DNA of 64,000 nucleotides from Bacteroidia bacterium. GTDB lineage: Bacteria; Bacteroidota; Bacteroidia; J057. The stretch lies in contig JAUIGE010000002.1 of NCBI GenBank assembly GCA_030430205.1, positions 372,001 through 436,000 on the forward strand, given 5' to 3'. Both the position numbers and the translations under genes were made by a program. Below are positions 50,061 to 58,153 of this stretch, piece after piece. Under the pieces are notes generated by a model. That model had not been told where the DNA came from. It did no database searches and saw nothing but the letters and a program-made list of their open reading frames with translations. Position 1 is the stretch's first letter. Each line of letters opens with the position of its first letter.

Positions 50061-51470
50061 ATGCTTCTCACATTTATTGGGGCTTATCTTCTGCTGACGC
50101 TTTTTATCGGGTATTGGGCCTCTCGCCGCATTAAGTCTTCGGCCGACTTCGTCGTTGCCGGCAGAAAATTGCCGCTGCTGATTGCAGGCTCTGCCCTTTT
50201 TGCCACCTGGTTTGGTTCTGAGACCATCATGGGGGCTTCTTCGGAATTTGTTGAGCACGGTGTGATCGGTATCATCGAAGACCCTTTTGGAGCGGCACTT
50301 TGCCTGATTTTGGTGGGCTTGTTTTTCGCCCGGCCGCTTTACCGGATGAATATCCTGACCTTCAATGATTATTTTCGGATTCGCTTCAGCCGACGGGTAG
50401 AGTGGGTTTCTGCTCTCTTCATGGTGCCTTCTTACTTTGGCTGGATCGCTGCCCAGCTGGTCGCCATGGCCATTATCCTGCAAGTCCTTGCGGGCATTCC
50501 TATCATAGGAGGTATCTGGATATGCACCATCATCGTCGTCATTTATACCTATATCGGGGGAATGTGGGCGGTATCGATCACGGATTTTCTCCAGACGATG
50601 GTCATCATCGCGGGCCTGCTTTTTTTGGCCCTGGAACTGTTTGCCCAGGTAGGCAGTTTGGAAAAACTGACCGCAGCCACGCCTGAAGGCTTTTTTGATT
50701 TTTGGCCGGAGAGAGATTTGAACAGCATATTGGCCTATGTGGCTGCCTGGATCACCATTGGGCTGGGGTCTATCCCACAGCAGGATGTATTCCAGCGGAC
50801 GATGTCCGCCAAAAATGAAAAAACCGCTGTTCGTGCCGCCTATATGGGCGGTTTTATGTATTTGACCATCGGCAGCCTGCCGCTTTTTATCGGGCTGTGC
50901 AGCACCGTTTTGTACCCCGAATTGCATGCGGGAGGCGACCCTCAAATGATCCTTCCGCAGGTCGTCCTGCAACATAGCGGCCTGGCGATGCAAGCCATCT
51001 TTTTTGGTGCGATCCTCTCGGCTATCCTGAGTACCACTTCAGGAGCCATCCTTGCACCGGCATCCGTCATCGGCGAAAACCTCCTGAAACCCAACTTTCC
51101 GCAATGGAACGACAAGCAATTTCTCCAGGCGATCCGCTTTTCGGTGGTCGGAGTGGCGGTAGCCTCTGCCCTGATGGCGATGATGAAAGCCAATATTTAT
51201 GAGCTCGTAAGCCAATCCTCGGCCCTGAGTCTGGTTTCTTTATTTGTGCCGCTGGTAGCAGGTTTATATTGGAAAAAAGCTACTGCCAGAGGAGCCATGG
51301 TCTCCATGATAGCAGGGATGGCGACATGGATCGTATTTGAGTGGATGATAGAAACCACCGTGCCGCCTTTGATTTATGGCCTGTTTGCCAGTATTTTGGG
51401 CATGATCCTCGGCTCTTTGCTTCTGCCAAAGCCTAACCCAACCATCCATCAAAAAAGCACCTCAACATGA
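50061..51470 (+). CDS. Sodium:solute symporter family protein
   Basis: A 469-residue polytopic inner-membrane protein with about 13 hydrophobic helices, the size of the SSS family (LeuT fold). Family landmarks visible are GYWASRRIKSSADFVVAGRKLP near the N-terminus, FGSETIMGASSEF, GGMWAVSITDFLQ and the sodium-site region LSAILSTTSGAILAPASVI. The solute is unknown; the closest impression is the proline/pantothenate-like subgroup. It overlaps the next gene by 4 bp (ATGA), so the two are translationally coupled. Confidence 0.92.
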   Translation: MLLTFIGAYLLLTLFIGYWASRRIKSSADFVVAGRKLPLLIAGSALFATWFGSETIMGASSEFVEHGVIGIIEDPFGAALCLILVGLFFARPLYRMNILTFNDYFRIRFSRRVEWVSALFMVPSYFGWIAAQLVAMAIILQVLAGIPIIGGIWICTIIVVIYTYIGGMWAVSITDFLQTMVIIAGLLFLALELFAQVGSLEKLTAATPEGFFDFWPERDLNSILAYVAAWITIGLGSIPQQDVFQRTMSAKNEKTAVRAAYMGGFMYLTIGSLPLFIGLCSTVLYPELHAGGDPQMILPQVVLQHSGLAMQAIFFGAILSAILSTTSGAILAPASVIGENLLKPNFPQWNDKQFLQAIRFSVVGVAVASALMAMMKANIYELVSQSSALSLVSLFVPLVAGLYWKKATARGAMVSMIAGMATWIVFEWMIETTVPPLIYGLFASILGMILGSLLLPKPNPTIHQKSTST

Positions 51471-51916
51471 TTAGCCTCAAGCGTACAGATTCTACTGATA
51501 AAGACTTCGTTGAGCTTGTAGCCCTGCTCAATGCCCATGTCGCCATCAAAGATGGGGATATGGCGCCCTACTATTCGCAATTCAACAAAATTGATATGAT
51601 CAGGCATGTGGTGGTCGCTTATGTGGAGGGAAAAGCCCTGGGCTGCGGCTCTGTCAAGGCTTTTGATTCGACAAGCATGGAGGTCAAGCGCATGTATGTC
51701 AGGCCCGAGGCACGCGGCAAAGGCATCGCCAGCAAGGTGCTGGAGGAGCTGGAGACCTGGACAGCAGAGCTGGGCTTTGAGCGCTCTGTGCTGGAAACAG
51801 GCCGGGAATTCACCGAAGCCGTGGCTTTATACCGTAAATGGGGGTATACCGAAATCCCCAACTATGGCCCTTATGTGGGGATTGCGGGGAGTGTATGTTT
51901 TGAAAAAATGCTGTAA
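51467..51916 (+). CDS. GNAT N-acetyltransferase
   Basis: A 149-residue acetyltransferase. The acetyl-CoA loop is MYVRPEARGKGIASKVLEEL, followed by LETGREFTEAVALYRKWGY and the usual C-terminal strand (GSVCFEKML). The start overlaps the symporter stop by 4 bp and the stop is 8 bp before the ABC ATPase gene, indicating one transcript. The substrate is unknown. Confidence 0.9.
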   Translation: MISLKRTDSTDKDFVELVALLNAHVAIKDGDMAPYYSQFNKIDMIRHVVVAYVEGKALGCGSVKAFDSTSMEVKRMYVRPEARGKGIASKVLEELETWTAELGFERSVLETGREFTEAVALYRKWGYTEIPNYGPYVGIAGSVCFEKML

Positions 51917-51924
51917 ATAGCCGT

Positions 51925-52776
51925 ATGATACAGGTAAAAAACCTCTCCTTCACTTACCCCGGCGCGCAAGCCCCCACCCTCAAAGCACTCAGCTTTGAGA
52001 TCAGCGAAGGAGAAATCTTCGGTTTCCTCGGCCCTTCAGGCGCCGGCAAAACCACCGCCCAAAAAATCTTGTACAAGATCTTGCACGGCTTTGAAGGAGA
52101 GATTTCCATCAAAGGAAAAGCCCTGACCCATTGGGGTAAAGAATACCAGGAAATGATCGGGGTAGGCTTTGAATTACCCAATCATTACCTGAAACTCACC
52201 GCCAAAGAGAATATGGCGCTTTTTGCCGCTTTTTATCCGAAAGAAAAACTACTCAGGCTGGAGGATTTATTCGAAATGGTGGGGCTGGAAGCGCATATCA
52301 ACAAAAAGGTGGAGGCTTTTTCCAAAGGCATGAAAATGCGCCTCAATTTCATCCGGGCGATCATGCATGATCCTGAGATCATCTTCTTTGATGAGCCTAC
52401 GGCCGGTCTCGATCCGGTCAACGCCCGCAAAATCCGCGATCATATACTCGCGCTCAGAGCCAAAGGAAAAACCATTTTCATCACGACACATAATATGACC
52501 TCAGCAGATGAACTCTGCGACCGCGTCGCTTTCATCGCCGATGGCGAGATCTTGGTGACGGACTCACCCGCCACCCTCAAGCATCAGCACGGCCGGGAAG
52601 CGGTCAAAGTAGAGTTGAAAAGTGGGCAAACGGAAGAATTTCCGCTGAAGGAGTTGGGGCAGAATGTCAGCTTTGCTGACTTCCTCAGGCAGGGAGAACT
52701 GCTTCGGATCAATACGCTGGAAGCGACACTCGAAGAAGTATTCATCCAGCTAACCGGAAAATCGCTGAAAGCATGA
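51925..52776 (+). CDS. ABC transporter ATP-binding protein
   Basis: A 283-residue ATPase. Walker A is GPSGAGKTT (36-44), the signature region is FSKGMKMRLNF, Walker B is IIFFDEPTAGLD and the switch histidine is in FITTHNMTSADE. The signature lacks the usual LSGGQ but matches the drug/antibiotic exporter (CcmA/DrrA-like) subfamily. It overlaps the first permease gene by 4 bp. With the next two genes it forms a complete two-permease ABC-2-type exporter; the substrate is unknown. Confidence 0.93.
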   Translation: MIQVKNLSFTYPGAQAPTLKALSFEISEGEIFGFLGPSGAGKTTAQKILYKILHGFEGEISIKGKALTHWGKEYQEMIGVGFELPNHYLKLTAKENMALFAAFYPKEKLLRLEDLFEMVGLEAHINKKVEAFSKGMKMRLNFIRAIMHDPEIIFFDEPTAGLDPVNARKIRDHILALRAKGKTIFITTHNMTSADELCDRVAFIADGEILVTDSPATLKHQHGREAVKVELKSGQTEEFPLKELGQNVSFADFLRQGELLRINTLEATLEEVFIQLTGKSLKA

Positions 52777-53474
52777 AAAAGCTGGCGACTCAACTCAAAT
52801 GGCAATTGCTGATCCTGGCCCGGAATAATATCATTTCGATCAGTATCCTGGTGACCCTGGTGTATGTTCTGATTTTTCTAGGAATCAAAGATCTGGGAAA
52901 TACAGACAAAATTCTGACGCTTTTCGTCTTAAATGATCCTGCGATTATTGGCTTGTTTTTTATGGGCGTTGCTTTGCTCATCGAGCGAAGGCAGCAGGTG
53001 CTTTCGGCACTTTTTGTCACGCCGATCAACCATCATATTTACATCTGGTCACGCGTTTTTGCGCTTTCTATTGTCGCACTGATTTGTGCATTGGGGATGG
53101 CTGTGGCTGCGGTTGGGCTGGATTTTCATTGGCTTCATTTTTCGATGGGGGTATTGGGGGTTTCTATGATTTGCTGCCTGATGGGCCTGTATTTGGCGTG
53201 TTTTACTTCGGAGTTTTTGAAGATGTTATTGAGTTCTATTCCTATTTTATTAATTATTCTGAATCCGCCTTTACTCAACTATTTCGGAGTGACAGATTTC
53301 CTGCCTTTTGATTTTATGCCTATTGCGGGGTGTATCTGGCTGCTGGATAATGCCATGCAGGAGGTGCCCGATACTGCTGAAATCCTGTTAGGCTACCTCT
53401 CTATGGCCCTTTGGCTCGGCGTAATATATGTCCTGGTGTATCGCACGTTTATGAAAAAAATCGTTAATGCCTGA
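52773..53474 (+). CDS. ABC-2-type exporter permease, first subunit
   Basis: A 233-residue protein with six predicted helices. The soluble linker between helices 2 and 3 reads ERRQQVLSALFVTPINHHIYIWSR, like the coupling region of ABC-2 exporters (compare E-K-E-x-x-x-x-x-x-x-x-P in the second permease). It starts inside the ATPase stop (ATGA). Architecture of ATPase plus two different permeases resembles fluoroquinolone-type exporters, which is only a suggestion. Confidence 0.83.
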   Translation: MKKLATQLKWQLLILARNNIISISILVTLVYVLIFLGIKDLGNTDKILTLFVLNDPAIIGLFFMGVALLIERRQQVLSALFVTPINHHIYIWSRVFALSIVALICALGMAVAAVGLDFHWLHFSMGVLGVSMICCLMGLYLACFTSEFLKMLLSSIPILLIILNPPLLNYFGVTDFLPFDFMPIAGCIWLLDNAMQEVPDTAEILLGYLSMALWLGVIYVLVYRTFMKKIVNA

Positions 53475-53477
53475 ATC

Positions 53478-54188
53478 ATGAAACAGCTCCTCACGGTTTC
53501 TCTCAGCGACTTCAAGATGATCTTCCGGGATCCTAGCTTGCGAATATTTTTATTCCTGCCTGTCATGATTTTCCTTGTGATCAATGTGGCAGTGCCCTGG
53601 CTGATGAGGGAGTTTCCGGTTTTGGAGGAATACAAAATCTATCTCGTGGTGCTTGTCACCATTCAAATGACCCAGATGTTTGGTTTTATCTACAGCATCG
53701 TTTTGATCGAAGAAAAAGAGCAGGAAGTGTCCAAAGTCTACGGAGTCATGCCGATTTCCCGTATTCAATTCACCCTGTTTCGAATGTTGATTCCTGCGAT
53801 CATCACAGCGTTGATTACCTGGCTGATATTGATTGTTCAGCCTTTTTATAGCATACCGCTTGGCTCCAGTCTTTTATTTTCAATGGTAGCAGCGTTGATG
53901 GTGCCTCCTTATGTGCTGGCTGTCGCAGTGATGAGCAAAAACAAAATGGAAGGCATGGTCTGGGTCAAGGTGATCAACCTGGCAGTTGTGCTTCCGGCTG
54001 CGGCCTTTTTTGTGCCTAAAGGTTTCTCCTGGCTTTTTGGCATCTTGCCTACACACTGGGCGTTTCAGGGGCTGTATAAATTGTTGTTGAATGAAAGCTT
54101 TGCCTTTGAAATGGTTGTAGCCACGGTGTTGTTGGGATTGTTTACAACGCTATTGGTACGACGATTTTCGAAGACACATTTTGCTTGA
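53478..54188 (+). CDS. ABC-2-type exporter permease, second subunit
   Basis: A 236-residue membrane protein with six helices. The coupling segment EEKEQEVSKVYGVMPISRIQFTLFR is the ABC-2 exporter hallmark. It is only 3 bp after the first permease, so ATPase and both permeases should be made in balance. After its stop comes an inverted-repeat-rich gap. Confidence 0.85.
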   Translation: MKQLLTVSLSDFKMIFRDPSLRIFLFLPVMIFLVINVAVPWLMREFPVLEEYKIYLVVLVTIQMTQMFGFIYSIVLIEEKEQEVSKVYGVMPISRIQFTLFRMLIPAIITALITWLILIVQPFYSIPLGSSLLFSMVAALMVPPYVLAVAVMSKNKMEGMVWVKVINLAVVLPAAAFFVPKGFSWLFGILPTHWAFQGLYKLLLNESFAFEMVVATVLLGLFTTLLVRRFSKTHFA

Positions 54189-54202
54189 AAATATGAAGAG
54201 TT

Positions 54203-54334
54203 ACGATTGACGAGTAAAGATTTTCGAATAAAGAAGGGATGGAATTACGAGATACGAATAAAGAAGAACGAATTTTGAAGTTCTGAGCCAACTCTTCTTT
54301 CCTTCTTTATTCGTCAATCCTTGTTCGTCAATCG
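54203..54334. repeat. Word repeats and inverted repeat downstream of the ABC exporter
   Basis: CGAATAAAGAAGG (54225-54237) pairs perfectly with CCTTCTTTATTCG (54301-54313). Flanking words ATTGACGA and TCGTCAAT (several copies) extend the pairing, and a second AATAAAGAAG lies in the middle. This gives a long imperfect hairpin between the exporter operon and the next gene, similar in style to the other intergenic inverted word repeats in the window. It could terminate the exporter transcript, although no strong T run is seen. Confidence 0.7.
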
Positions 54335-54374
54335 TCAATCTTCCTATCTTTAATAAACTTATAACTGAAACAAT

Positions 54375-55706
54375 TTGAAAAAAATACTACTCTCTCTCAG
54401 TCTTTGTTTCTGCATCAGCTTCTCGCTCCACGCGCAGCAACAGCTCCCCAACAGCGGCTTCGAAGCCTGGCAAAACGCCAGTAGTAACGACGCAGAACCC
54501 ACCAATTGGAACTCTAACAAAACAGGCGGTGGCTTCGCCGCACTTGGCCCACAAACCTGCTTTCGCGAAGGCTCAGGCGTGTATGCTGGTTCCTATTGTG
54601 TCAGGTTGGAGACTGGTCGAATCCTGGGAAATAATGTCAACGGAACCGTGACTACAGGCAAGCTAGAAGCGCCTAACACAAACCCCAACAATGGCTACGC
54701 CCACACCGTTCGCGCCGACGCAGACTTCAATTCGCCCTTTACAGGCCGTCCTGACAGCCTTGTCGGCTATTACAAATACACTTCTGTAAGTGGCGATGCC
54801 GGAGCCTTGCAGGTCATCCTGCACGGCGATGCGGACGTGCGTATGCCCGATCCGAATAATACTACCACAGCATTTGTGGTCGGTGAAGCCGCTTTTGATA
54901 CCCCTGCTTCTTCGGTTGGAAGCTGGACCCGTTTTTCGGTTCCTTTTGTCTACAAGAATGCAGATACCCCAAAATATGTGCTCGCCATTTTTACTGCAAG
55001 TGCCGTTATCGCCAATTCCGCTGAGGGGAGTACCCTGTGGGTTGATGGGGTGGAAATGGTGTACAATGCGCCGCCTTGCGCCAGTACGAGCGCTTCGATC
55101 ACCCTGGCTGCATGCGAACGACAGGTGAGTCCGAGTGGAAAATATACCTGGACGGCGACAGGCATGTATAATGACACCATTCCCAATGCCGGCGGGTGTG
55201 ATAGCATCATTACGGTGGATTTGACAATAGAAAGTGTCGATCTCAATGTTACCAAAGCTGGCTTTGTGCTGACCGCCCTGGAGGCCAATGCAACCTACCA
55301 ATGGCTGGACTGTGCTCAGGGCTATGCGCCTGTTGCGGGTGCTACGGCACGCGTTTTTGTTCCTAATCAAAATGGCGATTACGCGGTAGAACTGCGTAGC
55401 GGGACATGTATAGATACATCGGTCTGTACGAGTGTACTCGGGGTCAGCATCGAAGATGAGCAATTTGCGAATGCAATTCGCGTCCATACTTTGCCATCAG
55501 GTGAGGGCTATGAAATTGACCTGGCGCAGATTTATGCGCGAGTAGAATTGCAAGTCGTAGACTTGCAGGGGCGTCAGTTGATGAAACAAATAGGCCATCA
55601 TCAGCAACATATCAGCATTGATCTGCAAAAATTACCTTCAAATGTGTATTTCTTACGAATTGAAGCAGGTGAGAAGCGGGCAGTGATTAAGGTCCTTTAT
55701 AAGTGA
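54375..55706 (+). CDS. T9SS-sorted protein with PCMD domain
   Basis: A 443-residue protein. The start is a TTG (54375) giving KKILLSLSLCFCISFSLHAQ, a clear signal peptide; no ATG fits. Residues about 22-230 match the PCMD family (putative carbohydrate metabolism domain; LPNSGFEAWQNA, LVGYYKYTSVSGDAGALQV, LWVDGVEMVY). A Cys-containing Ig-like segment follows (SGKYTWTATGMYNDTIPNAG). The last 70 residues form a T9SS sorting domain (VDLQGRQLMKQ, LPSNVYFLRIEAGEKRAV). It should be exported to the surface. Its ligand is unknown. Confidence 0.85.
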   Translation: MKKILLSLSLCFCISFSLHAQQQLPNSGFEAWQNASSNDAEPTNWNSNKTGGGFAALGPQTCFREGSGVYAGSYCVRLETGRILGNNVNGTVTTGKLEAPNTNPNNGYAHTVRADADFNSPFTGRPDSLVGYYKYTSVSGDAGALQVILHGDADVRMPDPNNTTTAFVVGEAAFDTPASSVGSWTRFSVPFVYKNADTPKYVLAIFTASAVIANSAEGSTLWVDGVEMVYNAPPCASTSASITLAACERQVSPSGKYTWTATGMYNDTIPNAGGCDSIITVDLTIESVDLNVTKAGFVLTALEANATYQWLDCAQGYAPVAGATARVFVPNQNGDYAVELRSGTCIDTSVCTSVLGVSIEDEQFANAIRVHTLPSGEGYEIDLAQIYARVELQVVDLQGRQLMKQIGHHQQHISIDLQKLPSNVYFLRIEAGEKRAVIKVLYK

Positions 55707-55979
55707 TTTATCTGATTTGATAATCCACTGAAAGCTTTTGCTTATTCAATCCTTCATCCCATGCTCCCCGTTCGGTAGGGGTGGGGGTATAATATAAATT
55801 AGCTCGCTGATTTGTAGTTTCTCCGCCAACCCGGAAGGCCTACCTGTTGCCTTCATGTGAATAAGGGAATATTTACACTGGATTCTTGCGGCTTAGCGAA
55901 AAATAGACATGGGCTTGTGGTTAACATGTAGGTTGACTGTAAAAATAATTTTTAATAAGTTGCAAATCCTAAACCTAAT

Positions 55980-56004
55980 ATCAACATGTTTCCATGCCCA
56001 AATT
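55980..56004 (+). repeat. Direct repeat A: remnant of the transporter gene start
   Basis: These 25 bases differ at only one position from 60424-60448, which spans the leader and first four codons (ATGCCCAAATT) of the C39 ABC transporter gene. Here the frame reads MPKFFI and stops. The two copies flank the entire HTH-precursor-maturase cassette (4.4 kb). Confidence 0.85.
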
Positions 56005-56012
56005 TTTCATTT

Positions 56013-56053
56013 GAGATAAGTATACTTACTCTTTTTTAACAAGAGATAAGTAT
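56013..56053 (+). promoter_or_regulatory. Repeated operator-like sites before the HTH gene
   Basis: GAGATAAGTAT occurs twice, at 56013-56023 and 56043-56053, exactly 30 bp apart. The first copy continues into a 12-bp perfect palindrome (TAAGTATACTTA, 56017-56028). The pair lies 29-70 bp before the start of the small HTH protein and could be its binding sites. No consensus Bacteroidota promoter was found in the region. Confidence 0.5.
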
Positions 56054-56081
56054 GTATTCCTTACCCTAATATCAATAGAAC

Positions 56082-56312
56082 ATGCAAAAACAAATTAACA
56101 GGATTCAGCAAATGGATCAGCTGATCAGGCTGAAAGCAACAGGGGATTCGAAATCGTTCGCACGAAAGATTGGGATTTCTGAAAGCCAACTTTTCAGAAG
56201 TCTTGAATTAATTCGAGGCTTGGGTGGCCCGGTCAAGTATTGTTATGTAAAGAAGTACTATTACTATGAAAGGAAGGTCAGGTTCACTTTCGGTTTTTTT
56301 GAAGAGGAGTAA
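56082..56312 (+). CDS. Small HTH-like protein upstream of the RiPP precursors
   Basis: A 76-residue protein. Residues about 8-50 (MDQLIRLKATGDSKSFARKI, GISESQLFRSLELIR) look like a helix-turn-helix: the SKSFARKIGISESQLFRSL segment has the turn glycine and spacing of a DNA-binding motif. A Tyr/Lys-rich tail follows (YVKKYYYYERKVRF), ending in acidic residues. Small proteins of this kind often accompany GG-leader peptide genes in Bacteroidota. A regulatory role is inferred from the repeated sites just upstream. Confidence 0.65.
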   Translation: MQKQINRIQQMDQLIRLKATGDSKSFARKIGISESQLFRSLELIRGLGGPVKYCYVKKYYYYERKVRFTFGFFEEE

Positions 56313-56400
56313 AAAAAAAATTAAAGACTCTCATTTTTTGAGCTTGTTAAGTTGAAAATTTGTGGTTGACAAATCATTTTTTAACCCTAATTCAAAAATC

Positions 56401-56640
56401 ATGAAGAAATTAGAACAACTAAGTCAGGATCTTTTTCGACCCATTTCGGTTGAAAATATGCAAATCGTGACAGGGGGAACCAAGAACTTAACAGGCGGAG
56501 CATCTGAAGATACTGACCCCAAATTTTATTTTAGGCCAGAATGTGGCTCAGATACAAGTACAAATTGGGATGACGATAATGGAAAGCATTGGACAGAGTT
56601 CTGTTATGAAAAATGCCTTTGTCCTCCTCCTGTATCCTAA
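56401..56640 (+). CDS. RiPP precursor peptide 1 with GG leader
   Basis: A 79-residue peptide. I start at MKKLEQLSQDLFRPISVENM; the upstream extension is not leader-like. The leader ends in a double glycine at 25-26 (QIVTGG), the cleavage signal of C39 peptidases, with a second GG at 32-33. The core carries ECGSDTSTNWDDDNG, then FCYEKCLCPPP: four cysteines, many Asp and Thr. The layout matches Bacteroidota GG-leader RiPP precursors. ATP-grasp crosslinks between Thr/Ser/Lys and Asp/Glu side chains are a plausible modification. A weak -7-like box lies about 40 bp upstream. Confidence 0.85.
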   Translation: MKKLEQLSQDLFRPISVENMQIVTGGTKNLTGGASEDTDPKFYFRPECGSDTSTNWDDDNGKHWTEFCYEKCLCPPPVS

Positions 56641-56676
56641 GAATTAATCCCTTACAAAAACTAAAAAACATAAACT

Positions 56677-56928
56677 ATGAATAAATTGGAGAAACTAAAT
56701 TCTGGTCTTTTTTTAGCTATTTCTTCTGAAAAAATGAGTTACATTTTGGGAGGCGCTGAAAATGAAAAGACAAACTTCTACCAGAATCCGAATACGGACC
56801 CTAAGCAAAATCCAGATCCGCTAAATGCATTTTCATCTGATTGTAAATCAGATACTTATACTTGTTATGATGACAAGAATGGCAATTGCTATGAGGATCT
56901 TTGTTACAATCAATGTCCCCCAGAGTGA
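56677..56928 (+). CDS. RiPP precursor peptide 2 with GG leader
   Basis: An 83-residue paralogue of precursor 1, 36 bp downstream. The leader MNKLEKLNSGLFLAISSEKM has GG at the same position (25-26, YILGG). The core keeps the same C-terminal pattern: DCKSDTYTCYDDKNG followed by LCYNQCPP, with five cysteines. The middle (FYQNPNTDPKQNPDPLN) is Asn/Pro-rich and differs from precursor 1. Conserved positions between the two are acid-C-x-SDT-x-T-x-x-DD-x-NG and CY-x-x-C. Confidence 0.85.
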   Translation: MNKLEKLNSGLFLAISSEKMSYILGGAENEKTNFYQNPNTDPKQNPDPLNAFSSDCKSDTYTCYDDKNGNCYEDLCYNQCPPE

Positions 56929-57006
56929 GTGATAATGAATTAATTAATAGATTCATGGTTTACTATCGCTACGCAGTGTATGGATAGTAAACCTTACTTA
57001 ATACTT

Positions 57007-58146
57007 ATGAAAAAGATAAGCCTGATCCTATCTCCTTTTATAGGATTATTAATCTTCCTTTCCTTTGCCTGCCAAAAATATAATCCTTCGGTAGAAAGCC
57101 TTGATTATTATGATTATATGAAGATATATAGTCGCTTCTGTAAAGCATCTGCATTAGAAGATAGTATGGAATATGAGCAGGCTATACAAATGATGCAATT
57201 TCCTTCTGAACATATCTCAATCCGAGTACCTAAAAATGTGATTTTAGCTAAGTGCTATTACCAAATAGGAAAGAAAGACAGTAGTCTTATCCATTTTTCA
57301 AAAGCGTTTTCATATGGGTATAATATGCAGTTTTTAGACTCTGCTGACTATGCTACCATGTGGCATGACCTGAAAAAAGTGTATCGTCTACAGCATAAAA
57401 AATATATGCAATCAATCAATCAATCAGTGAGAGATTCTCTCATTTCAATGCTTGATAATGACCAGGAGGTTCGATATAAGATTAGGGAAAAAGGAAGAAC
57501 GCCAGAACTTCAGCGGGAGATAGAAAGAATTGGTGATGAAAATACAGCACTCCTTGATGAAATTATTTCACATCATGGGTGGCCGGGAGAGCTATTGGTT
57601 GGAGACGGGAATGGCTCTCGTCAAATTACGCCTTCTATCATTGTCATCCACGGATCAGAAGAGGAAAACAAAAAGTATTTGCCATATATCATTGAAAGCG
57701 CAGGCCAGGGAAAAACGCGCTGGAGCCAGGCGTATAATGTGGCCCAAAATCAAATGTGGAGATATCGAGATGACAAGAAACGAATCAAGATGAGAAACAC
57801 ATTTGTACATGAAGGGAAGTTGGATATCCGGAAGTCTTATCTGGAACTCCATAGCCTTGCCACGATCTTACATGGTACCCGTTATCCCTGGCCGACATAT
57901 CAACCTCCTACATATACCTTTGACAATGGTATGAACCTTAAATGTCGCTTTTTTGTCACAAAATTTCCCGATGAGTCTGAGGAGGAAGCCGCCAAAGCTT
58001 TGCCCGCGCTGAAAGAATTGAGGCAGTTTATGATAGATTCTTTGTTTGTCTCCCCCGAAAAAGTATGGGTAACAGATAGTTTGGTTAACGTGGCCGAGGA
58101 TAATCTGGGGAGGTATCGTTTTGGTTTTTATAGTTTACGCAATTGA
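57007..58146 (+). CDS. DUF6624-containing lipoprotein in the RiPP locus
   Basis: A 379-residue protein. A signal peptide with an imperfect lipobox (LSFAC, Cys22) suggests a lipoprotein. A TPR-like helical part follows, with the repeat-like segment ILAKCYYQIGKKDSSLIHFS. The DUF6624 region begins at DENTALLDEIISHHGWPGEL and includes VGDGNGSRQITPSIIVIHGS. The function of DUF6624 is unknown. It lies between precursors and maturases on the same strand, with 7 bp to the ATP-grasp gene, so it is likely part of the locus: possibly immunity, envelope sensing, or passenger. That role is inference. Confidence 0.75.
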   Translation: MKKISLILSPFIGLLIFLSFACQKYNPSVESLDYYDYMKIYSRFCKASALEDSMEYEQAIQMMQFPSEHISIRVPKNVILAKCYYQIGKKDSSLIHFSKAFSYGYNMQFLDSADYATMWHDLKKVYRLQHKKYMQSINQSVRDSLISMLDNDQEVRYKIREKGRTPELQREIERIGDENTALLDEIISHHGWPGELLVGDGNGSRQITPSIIVIHGSEEENKKYLPYIIESAGQGKTRWSQAYNVAQNQMWRYRDDKKRIKMRNTFVHEGKLDIRKSYLELHSLATILHGTRYPWPTYQPPTYTFDNGMNLKCRFFVTKFPDESEEEAAKALPALKELRQFMIDSLFVSPEKVWVTDSLVNVAEDNLGRYRFGFYSLRN

Positions 58147-58153
58147 CCTGGCC

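Larger units (their letters stand above)
55707..56081 (+). other. Intergenic region before the RiPP locus
   Basis: This 375-bp stretch has no gene. Its right half holds a truncated copy of the start of the transporter gene (55980-56004) and several direct repeats (see separate entries). CCTAATATCAA occurs at 55974-55984 and 56065-56075. The left half shows nothing I can assign. Confidence 0.6.

Noticed and set aside
48694-50993. Long minus-strand frames opposite the methyltransferase, GNAT and symporter genes
   Set aside because: They lack recognisable domains, while the plus-strand frames carry clear family motifs.
56351-56362. Promoter for the precursor peptides (AAAATTTG)
   Set aside because: It mismatches the first base of the -7 box and the nearest TTTG is only 14 bp upstream, so it is too weak to list as a site.
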